Shown here: positions 12,090 through 21,532 of the stretch, piece by piece
Layout of the letters: every line of letters starts with the position of its first letter
Position numbering within the stretch: position 1 is the first letter of the stretch
Source of the DNA: Deinandra increscens subsp. villosa
Taxonomy: Eukaryota; Streptophyta; Magnoliopsida; Asterales; Asteraceae
NCBI GenBank assembly: GCA_039602395.1
Contig: JBCNJP010000003.1
Coordinates: 17,269,167 to 17,333,166 of the forward strand
Length of the DNA: 64,000 bases
Reading direction: 5' to 3'
Translations under genes and position numbers: made by a program
The notes under the pieces: generated by a model
Told to the model about the DNA's origin: nothing
Database searches by the model: none
Seen by the model: the letters and a program-made list of their open reading frames with translations, nothing else

Positions 12090-13446
12090 CAGTACTCCCG
12101 AGATTCACCTCCAGTAAGGAGTGTGGGTTCAGTGCTGCAGGGTCCTGGCTTATCAGGATGTTCTCATGTGATGTGGCAGGTGAGTTAATAACACCTTCAT
12201 TTAATCCAAGATTGATAGCACTGTCACTCCTGGGTGATTGGGGTTGAAGTGGTGACATATGTCCAGATGGGGATTGTGCATCTGCTTCTAATGACTCCCC
12301 CTCAAATGAGGGTTCGTCCCTAAGAGAGAATCCCAATTTGACAAGTTTCCGCTTGGACTTTTTGCCTGGAGCGGGGTTAGAAGCTTCGGGTTGGGTGGTG
12401 GCACTAGGTGGAGGAGACCTAGTGACCACTTGTCTCTGTCTTTTGAAAGTGACAGGATGAGTTTCAGTTGAGGAGGTGGCAGTGGTAGATTGATTGTGTG
12501 CTTTCCTCTTTCTGGATTGAAAGGTTTTTAATGTGGAGGAAGCAGGGACAGATGTGGGATCAGTAACTGTTAGGTCGACAGTTATGTCATCTTGAGCAGG
12601 GAGCTCAGTCACTCCTACAGTTTCCGGTTGAACCTCTGATGTAGCAGGTTCATCAGGAAACTGCCTTGGAATTGGTAAGGGGTGGTCAGTATCCCTTCCA
12701 AGAAATGGAGATTTGTTTAAAGCAAGGTTTGAAAAGGTTTTCTCATTCAGAAGTTTTTGATGCAAAATTGTACCTAGCCAAACTATGTGGGGGTACTCTT
12801 CTTTGAGAATGTAAGTCAAAAATCTAGGATACAAGTAAATATATTCAGAATTGACATTTGATTTTAGGGCTTGAAAAATGAGTTTTGAAAAGTTAAAGTT
12901 TTCACCTTTTACAATAGCGAAGAAAGCAGAAGCTTGCTCGCTCGAGAGTTCATCAAATACTCCCTTCTTTGGGGACAAACATACCAGAAGTGTATGTGCA
13001 AGAAATCTCCACTTGTATGGCAACTGCCCTTTCTTGATGGTTTTGCTTTGCAGCGAACCACCGTAACCAATGTTTCTGAACAAACGGAGATATTTGGTGT
13101 GATCAACCGTTTCATATCCTCCTTCATCCTTTAATTTCAGCAGACTTCGCACCTTTGCCTCATCAATTTCTACTTCCTTTCCTTGTACAGTTGACACAAT
13201 CGCTTCACTACCATTCGCCCTTTCAGTAACCCTAGCGTGTAACCAAAAATCCTCGAGTATTTCTTCAAAAATTTCCGCTTCGACAGTAAGCGCATGGTGA
13301 AGATGAGAACTTTTGATGAAGTCAATCATTTCGTTGTAGATGTCTGTTTTGCTCGGTGGCTCTAGATACGCCACAAGATTGTGTTCTACAGGAAACTTGG
13401 AGTCACTGATGGGCCGCTTGCCACTTGCCTTCCCCTTGGGAGCCAT
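12022..13446 (-). CDS. Extra ORF downstream of copia pol (N-terminal part), function unknown
   Basis: This 474-codon ORF starts with MAPKGKASGKRP. Residues about 15-260 look like a folded globular domain (for example the stretch around FEEILEDFWLHARV and the hydrophobic block near PYKWRFLAHTLLVCLSPKK). The rest is low-complexity Pro/Thr/Ser/Gln sequence with basic patches (KSKRKLVKLGF). SIRE-type copia elements commonly carry an ORF here, sometimes called env-like, but I see no transmembrane segment or signal peptide, so that label is not supported. It is separated from pol by a 751-bp spacer. The true product would continue past its stop in another frame; see the 46-nt insertion. Confidence 0.7.
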   Translation of the reverse strand: MAPKGKASGKRPISDSKFPVEHNLVAYLEPPSKTDIYNEMIDFIKSSHLHHALTVEAEIFEEILEDFWLHARVTERANGSEAIVSTVQGKEVEIDEAKVRSLLKLKDEGGYETVDHTKYLRLFRNIGYGGSLQSKTIKKGQLPYKWRFLAHTLLVCLSPKKGVFDELSSEQASAFFAIVKGENFNFSKLIFQALKSNVNSEYIYLYPRFLTYILKEEYPHIVWLGTILHQKLLNEKTFSNLALNKSPFLGRDTDHPLPIPRQFPDEPATSEVQPETVGVTELPAQDDITVDLTVTDPTSVPASSTLKTFQSRKRKAHNQSTTATSSTETHPVTFKRQRQVVTRSPPPSATTQPEASNPAPGKKSKRKLVKLGFSLRDEPSFEGESLEADAQSPSGHMSPLQPQSPRSDSAINLGLNEGVINSPATSHENILISQDPAALNPHSLLEVNLGSTDEIHAESAAVARCQEAKSCCDR

Positions 13447-14197
13447 TGTTGACGCAGGTTGACGATTTCCGAATGTTTGTCGGAGAGGGTTTGAGAGAAA
13501 TTTGGAGTAATTTCGGAATGGGAATGATGGAAATGGGGAAACTGACGGTAAATTAGGGCTTTTTACCTTTTTCAGTGCTGACGTGGAGGAGAGAGGTTAA
13601 AAATCGACGGTTCAGTGACTGATGGGATAGGTGCTTTATAGGTTGGACGGTACAACTGGGTAAAGCATGTCCTTATCCAAAAGTTAATTTACTGAAACCT
13701 CGGATTTAAAACAGTTAAAAATTCAATGGGTAAATAAATGTATATCCGCTTAGAAAATTGTGCCTTCCGGGTAATTAAATGAAAGATTGACTTTGTTGAC
13801 CCGGAAGTTCAAGCGGAACCCATTTTCTCCTTTATTTTAAAAACAAAAATTCTTCCGTCTGAACATCAAGCGGACAATTTTTCCGTTTGAAAGAATTGTT
13901 TTCAAAAAATAAATTTCCACATCATTTTAAAACATTTTTCCGGTTGAAGTTCACCCGGTGAATTTCAAAAGTTGTTTTCTCAGGTTGAGCTTGAACTTGA
14001 ACCGGAAATCCAAAACACATGATTTTTCGAAAATTTGTGTTAATTATTCATAGTTTTATTAGCAGTTACTGACTATGAACTGAAATGTTGTCTGATTAAC
14101 ACTAAAGATTTTCATTTTCATTTTCTTTTTGTATCAAGAGACGGGCTTTTTGAGCACATGTCTCCCTTTTATTAGAATTGTGAAAAAATAGTTTAAA
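13447..14197 (-). other. Spacer between copia pol and extra ORF, rich in dyad motif
   Basis: No ORF of note. It contains at least five clear half or full copies of the element's CCGGTTGAA/TTCAACCGG dyad (near 13801-13820, 13851-13874, 13880-13895, 13937-13962 and 13982-14009). It may hold a subgenomic promoter for the extra ORF, but no core promoter is obvious. Confidence 0.5.
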
Positions 14198-17100
14198 TTA
14201 GTCAAAATTCATCATACCAATGGCACTAATGAGATAGAAAAATCTAGCTTCATCAAATGCTTTGGTAAACAGATCAGCCAATTGTTGATCTGTATGAACT
14301 TTGACCATTCTAATCAAGTGTTTCTCAGCACAATCTCTAATAAAATGGTACCTGATATCAATGTGTTTTGCCTTTGAGTGTTGAACAGGGTTGTTTGTGA
14401 TTGAAATAGCACTGTTGTTATCTGCAAGAATAGGAGTCTCCATGAATTTGATGCCATAATCCAACATTTGATTCTGGATCCATAAGACTTGACTGCAGCA
14501 GCTTGATGCAGCAATGTATTCAGCCTCAGCAGTAGAAGTAGACACGCAGGTTTGCTTCTTGCATTGCCAAGACACAAGTCTTTCTCCCAAAAATTGACAT
14601 CCTCCTGAAGTAGACTTCTTGTCCAAGTTGCAGCCAGCATAATCACTATCAGTGTAAGCTTTGAAGGAAAAATCTGAGTTCTTTGGATACCACAACCCAA
14701 GCTTTGGTTGTCCTTTAAGGTATCTAAAGATTCTCTTCACAGCTAACATGTGTGATTCCTTTGGTTGACACTGATATCTAGCACATAAACAGACACTAAA
14801 CATGATGTCAGGTCTGCTTGCTGTGAGATAGAGCAGTGATCCAATCATTGCCCTGTAGAGGTGAACATCTACTGGTTTCCCACTTGAGTCACTGTGTAAC
14901 TTATGAGAAGTGGAGATGGGAGTTTTTGAGGTTGAAACAGACTGCATATCAAATCTTTTCAGCATATCTTGAATGTATTTGGATTGATTCAAGAAAATTC
15001 CATTTGCAGTTTGCTTCACTTGCAACCCTAAGAAGAAGTTCAGTTCTCCCATTGAACTCATCTCAAACTTAGATTGCATTAAGCTCTCAAATTCTTTACA
15101 CAAGGCAGCACTGGATGAACCAAAGATGATGTCATCAACATAGATTTGTACCATTAAAGTATCTTTGCCATCAGATTTCACAAACAGTGTTTTGTCAATA
15201 GCTCCCCTCTTGTAGCCATTCACTAGGAGGTAGTTTGAGAGTGTCTCATACCATGTCCTAGGAGCTTGCTTGAGACCATATAAAGCTTTAATCAATTTGC
15301 ACACCCTGTTGGGGTAATGAGGATCTTCAAAGCCTGGAGGTTGCTTGACATACACATCCTGTTCCAAAAGACCATACAGAAAAGCACATTTAACATCCAT
15401 TTGAAATACCAGAAAGTTTTTGAATGCAGCATAGGCAAGAAATATTCTGATTGCTTCAAGCCTGGCTACAGGAGCAAAAACTTCATCATAGTCAATGCCT
15501 TCTTCTTGTTTGTAGCCTTGAGCTACAAGTCTGGCCTTGTTTTTTATTACAATTCCCCTATCATCCTTCTTGTTTCTGAATACCCATTTAGTTCCAATTG
15601 GTTCTTCACCTTCAGGTAAGTCAACCAATTCCCAAACCTTCTGTTTATTGATCTGAAACAGTTCCTCTTGCATTGCCTCTACCCAGCTTTCATCTTCCAA
15701 AGCATCATTGATCTTTGTGGGTACTTCTTGAGACAGATATGCAGCATGGAGGCAAATGTTTGCATCAATAGACTTGCTTCTTGTCAGCACAGGAGCTGAC
15801 AAGTCTCCTATAATGTTCTCCCTTGGATGGTTCTTTCCAATTCTTCTATCAGGAAATAGTGGAAATTCATGGCTTCTTCCATTGTGAGGAATATTGAGTT
15901 GAGGTAATAACTCAATATTGTTGGTTTGTGATACAGGATCTGAGCTTTCTTCATGAGAACTGGGGACTGAATCTGAAATCAGATGCTCAAAACTATACTC
16001 ATTTGAACCAGCATCTGTTGAGTCATTAGATTCATTGTTCTCAGAATTTTCTGAAAAATTGTTTTCCGGTTGAACTTCAACCGGAGATTCTACAGCTACA
16101 GGATCCGCTTGAACTTCAACCGGAAGTTCGACCGGAAAAACTTCTGTATCAGCAGGAACAATTTCAGAGGTTTTCTTTGAGTTGTTGGGTTTCACAGGCT
16201 TGGTGCTGATGGATGAAAAGAAGGTAGGTTGCATTTGCAGTTCCTTGGTGCTTGTCTTCCAGATATCATCAGCCGATCTTATGTGATTTTGCTTATGTTC
16301 CTGTTCCTGCACTTTTGAACTCAATGGCTTCTCAATGGTAAAATTGAAAGCAGTGGTTAGTGCATCTATGTCAAATAGCCATTCAGGTTGAGATACAAAA
16401 TTGTTAAGAGATTTCTCATTGAAAGTCACATTAATGGTTTCCTCAACAATTTTAGTACTTTTATTGTATACTCTGAATGCTTTTGAAACACCAGAATATC
16501 CAACAAAATATCCTTCATCTGCCTTTTCAGCAAACTTAGGCAACAACCTATTAGTTATCAAAATAGTAACAGGACAACCGAAAGATTTAAAGAAGTAAAT
16601 GTTGGGTTTTCTACCTCTCCAAAGTTCATAAGCAGTTTTGTTTTTACCCTTAACTATCAAAGTCCTATTTTGGACATAGCAGGCAGTGTTTACTGCTTCT
16701 GCCCAAAATATCACAGGCAACTTAGAATCTGCTAGCATAGCTCTAGCAGCCTCAATTAATGTCCTATTTCTCCTTTCAGCAACACCATTTTGCTGTGGAG
16801 TTCTAGGAGCACTGAATTGCCTAAAGATTCCTTTTTCCTCACAAAATGAGTTCAAAACATGATTTTTAAACTCAGTGCCATTGTCACTTCTGATTGTCCT
16901 AACTTTCAATTTTGCTTGATTTTCTAAAGATATAATTAGTGTTTTCAACAATTCAGCAGTTTCATCTTTTGTTTTTAAGAAGAACACCCATGTATATCTA
17001 GTAAAATCATCAATTATGACAAAACAGTATGACCTTTTCCCTATGCTCATCACTCTAGTTGGACCAAACAGATCCATATGCAAAAGTTCTAGAGGTTGAG

Positions 17101-17707
17101 TGATAGAAGACTCAGTTTTGGGTTTGAAAGAGGTCTTGTGTTGCTTACCCTTGAGGCAAGAAACACAGTGTTCAGAACAGTTGAACTGCTTGTTAGGAAG
17201 ACCCTTAACCAAGCTGAGATTTACTATTCTGTTCATGTTCTTGAAATTGACATGACATAACCTCCTATGCCACAAATCAGATTCATCCACTGAGGCTTTG
17301 GATATAAAGCATGCAATACCACTGGCTGGAGTGGCAGCAGACAGATCCAAAATATATAGTCCTTCTCTTCTAGGTGCTCTGAGCAAAACAAGTTCCTCAG
17401 GGATTTTAACACCAGGTTTCAAGACTATGGCCTCTTTCTCATTAAACATCAAATTCAAATTCTTGTCACACATTTGTGAGACACTAAGTAAATTGAAATT
17501 TAATGTGTCAACAAAATTTACCTTGTCAAAGGTAAGCATCCCATTACTGACAGCACCTTGTGCAGTAATGTGTCCTTTTGCACTTCCAAAAGCTACAGGA
17601 CCTCCATTTATGATTTTGGGATTTTCCAATACTTGCTTGTTTCCAGTCATGTGGCAGGTGCATCCACTATCAACTACCCATAGGCTCTGTTGGCCTTTAT
17701 TATGCAC
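14198..17707 (-). CDS. pol: Copia Pol polyprotein (protease, integrase, RT, RNase H)
   Basis: This 1169-residue ORF is uninterrupted. In order it shows the aspartic protease WVVDSGCTCHMTG (residues about 9-21), the GAG-pre-integrase H..H..C..C module (LWHRRLCHVN, then CVSCLKGKQ), the integrase core (LHMDLFGP, TIRSDNGTEF, QQNGVAERRNRTLIE giving D, D and E), reverse transcriptase (QMDVKCAFLYG and the catalytic YVDD) and RNase H (KAYTDSDYAG, TAEAEYIA, LADNNSAI). The integrase-before-RT order is diagnostic for copia. There is no ATG at the start: the first open codon follows an in-frame TAG at 17708-17710, so Pol must be made by frameshift, readthrough or splicing from gag. A linker around residues 520-620 encodes repeated PVEVQ peptides from the dyad motif. 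Confidence 0.93.
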   Translation of the reverse strand: MHNKGQQSLWVVDSGCTCHMTGNKQVLENPKIINGGPVAFGSAKGHITAQGAVSNGMLTFDKVNFVDTLNFNLLSVSQMCDKNLNLMFNEKEAIVLKPGVKIPEELVLLRAPRREGLYILDLSAATPASGIACFISKASVDESDLWHRRLCHVNFKNMNRIVNLSLVKGLPNKQFNCSEHCVSCLKGKQHKTSFKPKTESSITQPLELLHMDLFGPTRVMSIGKRSYCFVIIDDFTRYTWVFFLKTKDETAELLKTLIISLENQAKLKVRTIRSDNGTEFKNHVLNSFCEEKGIFRQFSAPRTPQQNGVAERRNRTLIEAARAMLADSKLPVIFWAEAVNTACYVQNRTLIVKGKNKTAYELWRGRKPNIYFFKSFGCPVTILITNRLLPKFAEKADEGYFVGYSGVSKAFRVYNKSTKIVEETINVTFNEKSLNNFVSQPEWLFDIDALTTAFNFTIEKPLSSKVQEQEHKQNHIRSADDIWKTSTKELQMQPTFFSSISTKPVKPNNSKKTSEIVPADTEVFPVELPVEVQADPVAVESPVEVQPENNFSENSENNESNDSTDAGSNEYSFEHLISDSVPSSHEESSDPVSQTNNIELLPQLNIPHNGRSHEFPLFPDRRIGKNHPRENIIGDLSAPVLTRSKSIDANICLHAAYLSQEVPTKINDALEDESWVEAMQEELFQINKQKVWELVDLPEGEEPIGTKWVFRNKKDDRGIVIKNKARLVAQGYKQEEGIDYDEVFAPVARLEAIRIFLAYAAFKNFLVFQMDVKCAFLYGLLEQDVYVKQPPGFEDPHYPNRVCKLIKALYGLKQAPRTWYETLSNYLLVNGYKRGAIDKTLFVKSDGKDTLMVQIYVDDIIFGSSSAALCKEFESLMQSKFEMSSMGELNFFLGLQVKQTANGIFLNQSKYIQDMLKRFDMQSVSTSKTPISTSHKLHSDSSGKPVDVHLYRAMIGSLLYLTASRPDIMFSVCLCARYQCQPKESHMLAVKRIFRYLKGQPKLGLWYPKNSDFSFKAYTDSDYAGCNLDKKSTSGGCQFLGERLVSWQCKKQTCVSTSTAEAEYIAASSCCSQVLWIQNQMLDYGIKFMETPILADNNSAISITNNPVQHSKAKHIDIRYHFIRDCAEKHLIRMVKVHTDQQLADLFTKAFDEARFFYLISAIGMMNFD

Positions 17708-17730
17708 CTACACACAAAGAAAATAGATTA
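17708..17730 (-). other. gag-pol junction, out of frame, splice-acceptor-like
   Basis: Gag ends with TAA at 17730-17728. The pol frame opens right after TAG at 17710-17708, and the two frames differ (23-nt offset, equivalent to -1). The intervening minus-strand sequence TCTATTTTCTTTGTGTGTAG is pyrimidine-rich and ends in AG, an excellent plant 3' splice-site match. No donor is proven. Confidence 0.6.
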
Positions 17731-20688
17731 ATTTCTAAAGGGAACCCAAGCCTTTGAGGTCTTGGGCTTGCCAGAAGCATCATAATACTTATACTCTTTA
17801 AGTATTAAAGTATTTAATATTGGATCCTCATTTAACAGGTCATCTTGATCAATGTTCAAGTGTTCAGACTGTTCACTTGATTCACATTGCCTGTTTGATT
17901 TGCTAAGCCTTCTTTCAGCAATCTTCCTTTCTCTGTATTCCCTATATTTCTTCTGTTTGTTGGTCAAAGCCTTTGGCAACTCACTGGGTGAGGTGTAGGT
18001 CTGATCAACACTAGTCACTGGTGAGATTCTAGCATTGAGTTTTGAGAATTTGTTTGACTGGCTAGATCTCTCACTGCGAAATGCAACAGAGGCATTTCCG
18101 CTTGAACTAGAGGGAATTTCAGGTTGAAAGTTGTGTTTGTTTTTCACAAAGTTTTCTCTAGAGGTGGTCTTGCCTCTAGATGGGTTTCTCCTTCCTTGAC
18201 CTTCAAAGTGGTCATACTCATCAGTAAACTGAACTCTGGGTCGTTGTCTAGGTGCAGTAACTGATCTGAGTGTTTTGGAGTTTTCCGGTTGAACTTCCCT
18301 TCCGGTTGAAAATTTTTCCGGTTGAAGTTCAGCCGGAACCCTGTTTGATTTTAAGACTGAAAAACTTCCATTTTTGTTATTCCCAATTAAAACTTTGTTT
18401 GACTCAGTATCAAAATACTTCATTGTGTTACTTCTTACAGGTGATATTTTACCTGTAGATCTTTTCTGAGTAAAAACAGTTTTGGGTTTCAACAAGTTTT
18501 GAGCTTTGCTCAAAGGATTGAATTTGCACATAGCAGCCATGTGACCTTTTTCACCACAGAAAACACATTCAAACATTTTTCTTTGGAAAGAATCTGTGTT
18601 TTTGGTTATTTGATCATTAGTAACTTGATGGTAAATAAGTTTACCCATTCTTTCAGTTTCAGTTGATTTTGGCTGTTCAGGTAGTTTACCTCCAACTTTT
18701 GAATCCTTGGGCTCATAAATAGTTGGTGGTGGAAAAGCAACTTTTGGTTTTAAGACCTTGGATTGGTCAACAGATGCTGATGTGCTAGCATCTTTGACTT
18801 CACAGTTTGATGATGATTCAACAGATTTTGATTCAGAAAGTGAAGATGCAGTGCTATCAACAATTAGACTCACACTGCACTCCTTCTGAAGTGCTTGGAT
18901 TGGAGCAATAACAGGTGAGTATTCCTTGGGTGGTTCAACATTGTTGTACCCAATACCTGTTTTTCCATGCATTGCCCCATTCCAAAGTTTCTCAGCTTTC
19001 TTGTTAGCTGTTTGGAATTTGTCACAAGTGAACAAGGCATCTTTTAACTTAATTTCAAGAACATCATTTTCTGCTTTTGCATCTTTTGTTTCTTGTCTTG
19101 AAATAGTTAGCTTGTTTAACAAGTCCTCTAATTGTGTTTCCAAAATGGAGTTAGTTTGCTTCAAAACTTCAAATTCTTTGTTTAAATTTTCAATTTTGGT
19201 AATGTAAGCAGTTTCAGTTTTCTTAAAGCAATTCTTTAACTCATTTAAGTTGGAAACTTCATCAATCAGATCAGTGTTGTGTTTCCTGTATTTTGCCACT
19301 TGTTCTATGCAGGCGGGACTGCACAGATTTTCCAACACATTTTCAGGAATTTCATTTACCTGTTCAGTTGAATCTTCTTTAGCCATCAAAGCATGGTTGA
19401 TTGGCTCATACTCAGTGACAAAGTCATCCCACTCAAAGCATTCAGTCTGATTAGCAACAGCTGCCACCACATTTTGATTTCCAAGTGGTTTTGGTTGAGT
19501 TGGCTGTTGGTTGCTGTTGTTGTTGTTTTGTTGACTGCTGCTGTTGTTGCTTCCATGGTTTGATCTCTGTTGGACATTGTTGTTGTTGTTTTGTCCATCT
19601 CTCCTTGGCTGCTTGCATTCCCTGGCAAAATGACCAAGTTGATGACAGTTATAGCATTTAGCTTTAGATTTATCCAACCCAATTGATGATCCCTTTGACC
19701 CTTTATAAGTTCTTCCAGTTCTTTTATAAAATCTTTGGGCCCTCACAGAAACCATAGCCAATTGAGTTAAAATGTCCATTTCTTCTAGATCATCTGCCCC
19801 TATGCATTCCAAGTCTTCACGTGTGAAGCCTTGTGATGAGTCAGTTGCCACATAGGCAGAGTGAGAGTTGTCAAAAAGTGTTGAAGAACTCTCTGAGCCT
19901 CTAGGTGACTCAATGAAACTGACTGAGGGTGAGTGATATTGAGAAGAGTTTGAGATCTTTTGAAAATCAGTTGTAACCAAAGCAGTGGTTTGCAACTGTG
20001 GTGATGCCTCAGGAAAGCTATTCTGCTTAAAATTAAGTTCCATTTCATAAGCACTAAGGATTCCATGGAGTTCACTTAGTTTAAGCTTTTTGAGATCTTT
20101 ACACTCCCTGATGCTGACTGTGTAGACAGTCCAAGCTGGAGGTAATGATCTCAGGAACTTTCTGTTGGCATCAGCCTGTTCAGTTTTTACTTCTACCTTT
20201 TGCAATTCATCAAGAAGTGAAACAAATCTAAGATACTGGTTGGTCATAGATTCACCAGTTTTGTAAGTAAAGTTTTCATATCTTTGTTTCAAAACATCTT
20301 TCTTGTTTTCCTTAACCTCACTAGACCCTTCATACATTTCACTGAGAGCAATCCACAAGCCATGTGCTGTCTTATATCCCTTAAACCCTACAAGTATAGA
20401 GTTGGGTAATGCAGCCTGGAGTGTCCAGTAGGCCTTGTGATCATACTCAAGTTCAGTGTAATCAGCTTCAACATATTTGTCTAGTGGTTTTGGTATTTGC
20501 ACTTGGGCATCATCAGCAGATTGAACAGTTGGATTGTAAGGACCTACAGTCAACCTGTTCCAAATGCGTCTGTCTAGGCTTCTAACAAAACCTTCCATCC
20601 TGAGTTTCCAAGTATCAAAGTCATCAGGAGTGAAAATTGGTGGTTTGTTAGAGCTGCCGTTAAGTGAACCAAGAGTTAAATCAGTCAT
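17728..20688 (-). CDS. gag: Copia Gag, long form with coiled coil and two zinc knuckles
   Basis: This is a 986-residue open frame with an ATG at 20688. Residues about 15-220 match the usual copia Gag/UBN2 core (FDTWKLRMEGFVRSLD, LKQRYENFTYKTGESM, RKFLRSLPPAW, KLSELHGILSAYEMEL). A classic zinc knuckle CYNCHQLGHFAREC lies at 345-358. A Gln/Asn/Ser-rich linker follows, then a predicted coiled coil (about 465-565, leucine heptads). A second knuckle, CVFCGEKGHMAAMC, lies near residues 705-718. The C-terminus is basic and ends SKAWVPFRN. Most copia Gag proteins are much shorter with one knuckle, whereas long Gags occur in the SIRE lineage. It would form the virus-like particle and bind the element's RNA. 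Confidence 0.92.
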   Translation of the reverse strand: MTDLTLGSLNGSSNKPPIFTPDDFDTWKLRMEGFVRSLDRRIWNRLTVGPYNPTVQSADDAQVQIPKPLDKYVEADYTELEYDHKAYWTLQAALPNSILVGFKGYKTAHGLWIALSEMYEGSSEVKENKKDVLKQRYENFTYKTGESMTNQYLRFVSLLDELQKVEVKTEQADANRKFLRSLPPAWTVYTVSIRECKDLKKLKLSELHGILSAYEMELNFKQNSFPEASPQLQTTALVTTDFQKISNSSQYHSPSVSFIESPRGSESSSTLFDNSHSAYVATDSSQGFTREDLECIGADDLEEMDILTQLAMVSVRAQRFYKRTGRTYKGSKGSSIGLDKSKAKCYNCHQLGHFARECKQPRRDGQNNNNNVQQRSNHGSNNSSSQQNNNNSNQQPTQPKPLGNQNVVAAVANQTECFEWDDFVTEYEPINHALMAKEDSTEQVNEIPENVLENLCSPACIEQVAKYRKHNTDLIDEVSNLNELKNCFKKTETAYITKIENLNKEFEVLKQTNSILETQLEDLLNKLTISRQETKDAKAENDVLEIKLKDALFTCDKFQTANKKAEKLWNGAMHGKTGIGYNNVEPPKEYSPVIAPIQALQKECSVSLIVDSTASSLSESKSVESSSNCEVKDASTSASVDQSKVLKPKVAFPPPTIYEPKDSKVGGKLPEQPKSTETERMGKLIYHQVTNDQITKNTDSFQRKMFECVFCGEKGHMAAMCKFNPLSKAQNLLKPKTVFTQKRSTGKISPVRSNTMKYFDTESNKVLIGNNKNGSFSVLKSNRVPAELQPEKFSTGREVQPENSKTLRSVTAPRQRPRVQFTDEYDHFEGQGRRNPSRGKTTSRENFVKNKHNFQPEIPSSSSGNASVAFRSERSSQSNKFSKLNARISPVTSVDQTYTSPSELPKALTNKQKKYREYRERKIAERRLSKSNRQCESSEQSEHLNIDQDDLLNEDPILNTLILKEYKYYDASGKPKTSKAWVPFRN

Positions 20689-20791
20689 TGTGAAAAACAG
20701 TTTTGTAAAACAGAAAAGGCTTAAAGAAAATAAGTATGCAAGTAGAGTATCAGCTTTGAAGCACTAGAAGTCTTCAAAGTAGAGAGCCAAT

Positions 20792-20804
20792 GGCTCTGAT
20801 ACCA
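20792..20804 (-). other. Primer binding site, initiator Met tRNA (copia)
   Basis: TGGTATCAGAGCC on the minus strand, two bases after the LTR end CGATCCTACA. Same tRNA class as in the LARD-like element. Confidence 0.9.
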
Positions 20805-20806
20805 AT

Positions 20807-21532
20807 TGTAGGATCGATATAAGTCAGAGTTAAACTTAAACAATTCACTTTACTTGCAAATATAACCTTGCGGAATTAAGTTATATTTTACTTTTCTTAA
20901 GCAATGTTAAACTCTTGTATAATGTAAAGGCTTGATTTGCAGAATAGTAGAGACAACGAAATATCGAATATTCGGCACTATTTGCATTAACTCAAAGCTA
21001 CACTATTACAAGTGATAACCACACTGATGTGTAAACTAAGAGATAACAAGCTATATATAGTGCAGATGAGATCAATCACAGCCATTGATCTCATGTGATC
21101 TAATCTAGACCGTACATTACAAAGTCAAATCTAAGCTACCAAAAGAATAAACTTCGACATTTGAAACGACTTGCGTGTTGACAGCAACAATCTACTTTTG
21201 GAGAGCGGCTTGGGCAGATGTAGAAGCATACGAGAAGCTTTTGCAGGATGGGACTGCGGAAAAGACTTCTCAGGAAAAGTCAGGTTGAACTCATTATCTG
21301 ATGGATAATCGAGTTCACCCGGAATATTCACTAAGTGACAAAACTGCTTCTTTCCGCTTGAACTTGTTGTTCCGCTTGAAGTTGTAGTTCCGCTTCAACT
21401 TCAGCCGGAACTGTCAAAACTTGAGTTCAGCCGGAAAACTTCAAAACTGAAGTTCCTTACAAATTTTAAAAAATTTGAAAAACATTTTAAAACTTTTTTA
21501 AATAAAATAATATGGGTCGTGAGGACCCAACA
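20807..21532 (-). repeat. 5' LTR of the copia element (726 bp)
   Basis: Defined on the minus strand by TGTTGGGTCCTCACG at 21532 and CGATCCTACA at 20807, followed by the primer site. The U3 end holds a cluster of the dyad motif (21280-21440), for example gttccgcttcaacttcagcc at 21388. The 3' LTR is outside the window, so age cannot be estimated. The candidate target duplication begins at 21533 (ccgac). Confidence 0.85.

Larger units (their letters stand above)
11273..21532 (-). mobile_element. SIRE/Maximus-like Ty1-copia retrotransposon, 3' end cut by LARD insertion
   Basis: On the minus strand the order is 5' LTR (21532-20807), primer binding site (20804-20792), gag, pol in copia order (protease, integrase, reverse transcriptase, RNase H) and then an extra ORF downstream of pol. 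A long Gag with a coiled coil plus an ORF after pol is the format of the SIRE/Maximus lineage. The LARD-like element interrupts the extra ORF; the rest of it and the 3' LTR should lie left of this window. Gag and pol are open throughout, which suggests a fairly young copy. Confidence 0.85.

Noticed and set aside
12022..13446. Calling the extra copia ORF an envelope protein
   Set aside because: No signal peptide, membrane segment or glycosylation-rich ectodomain is visible; position alone is not enough.
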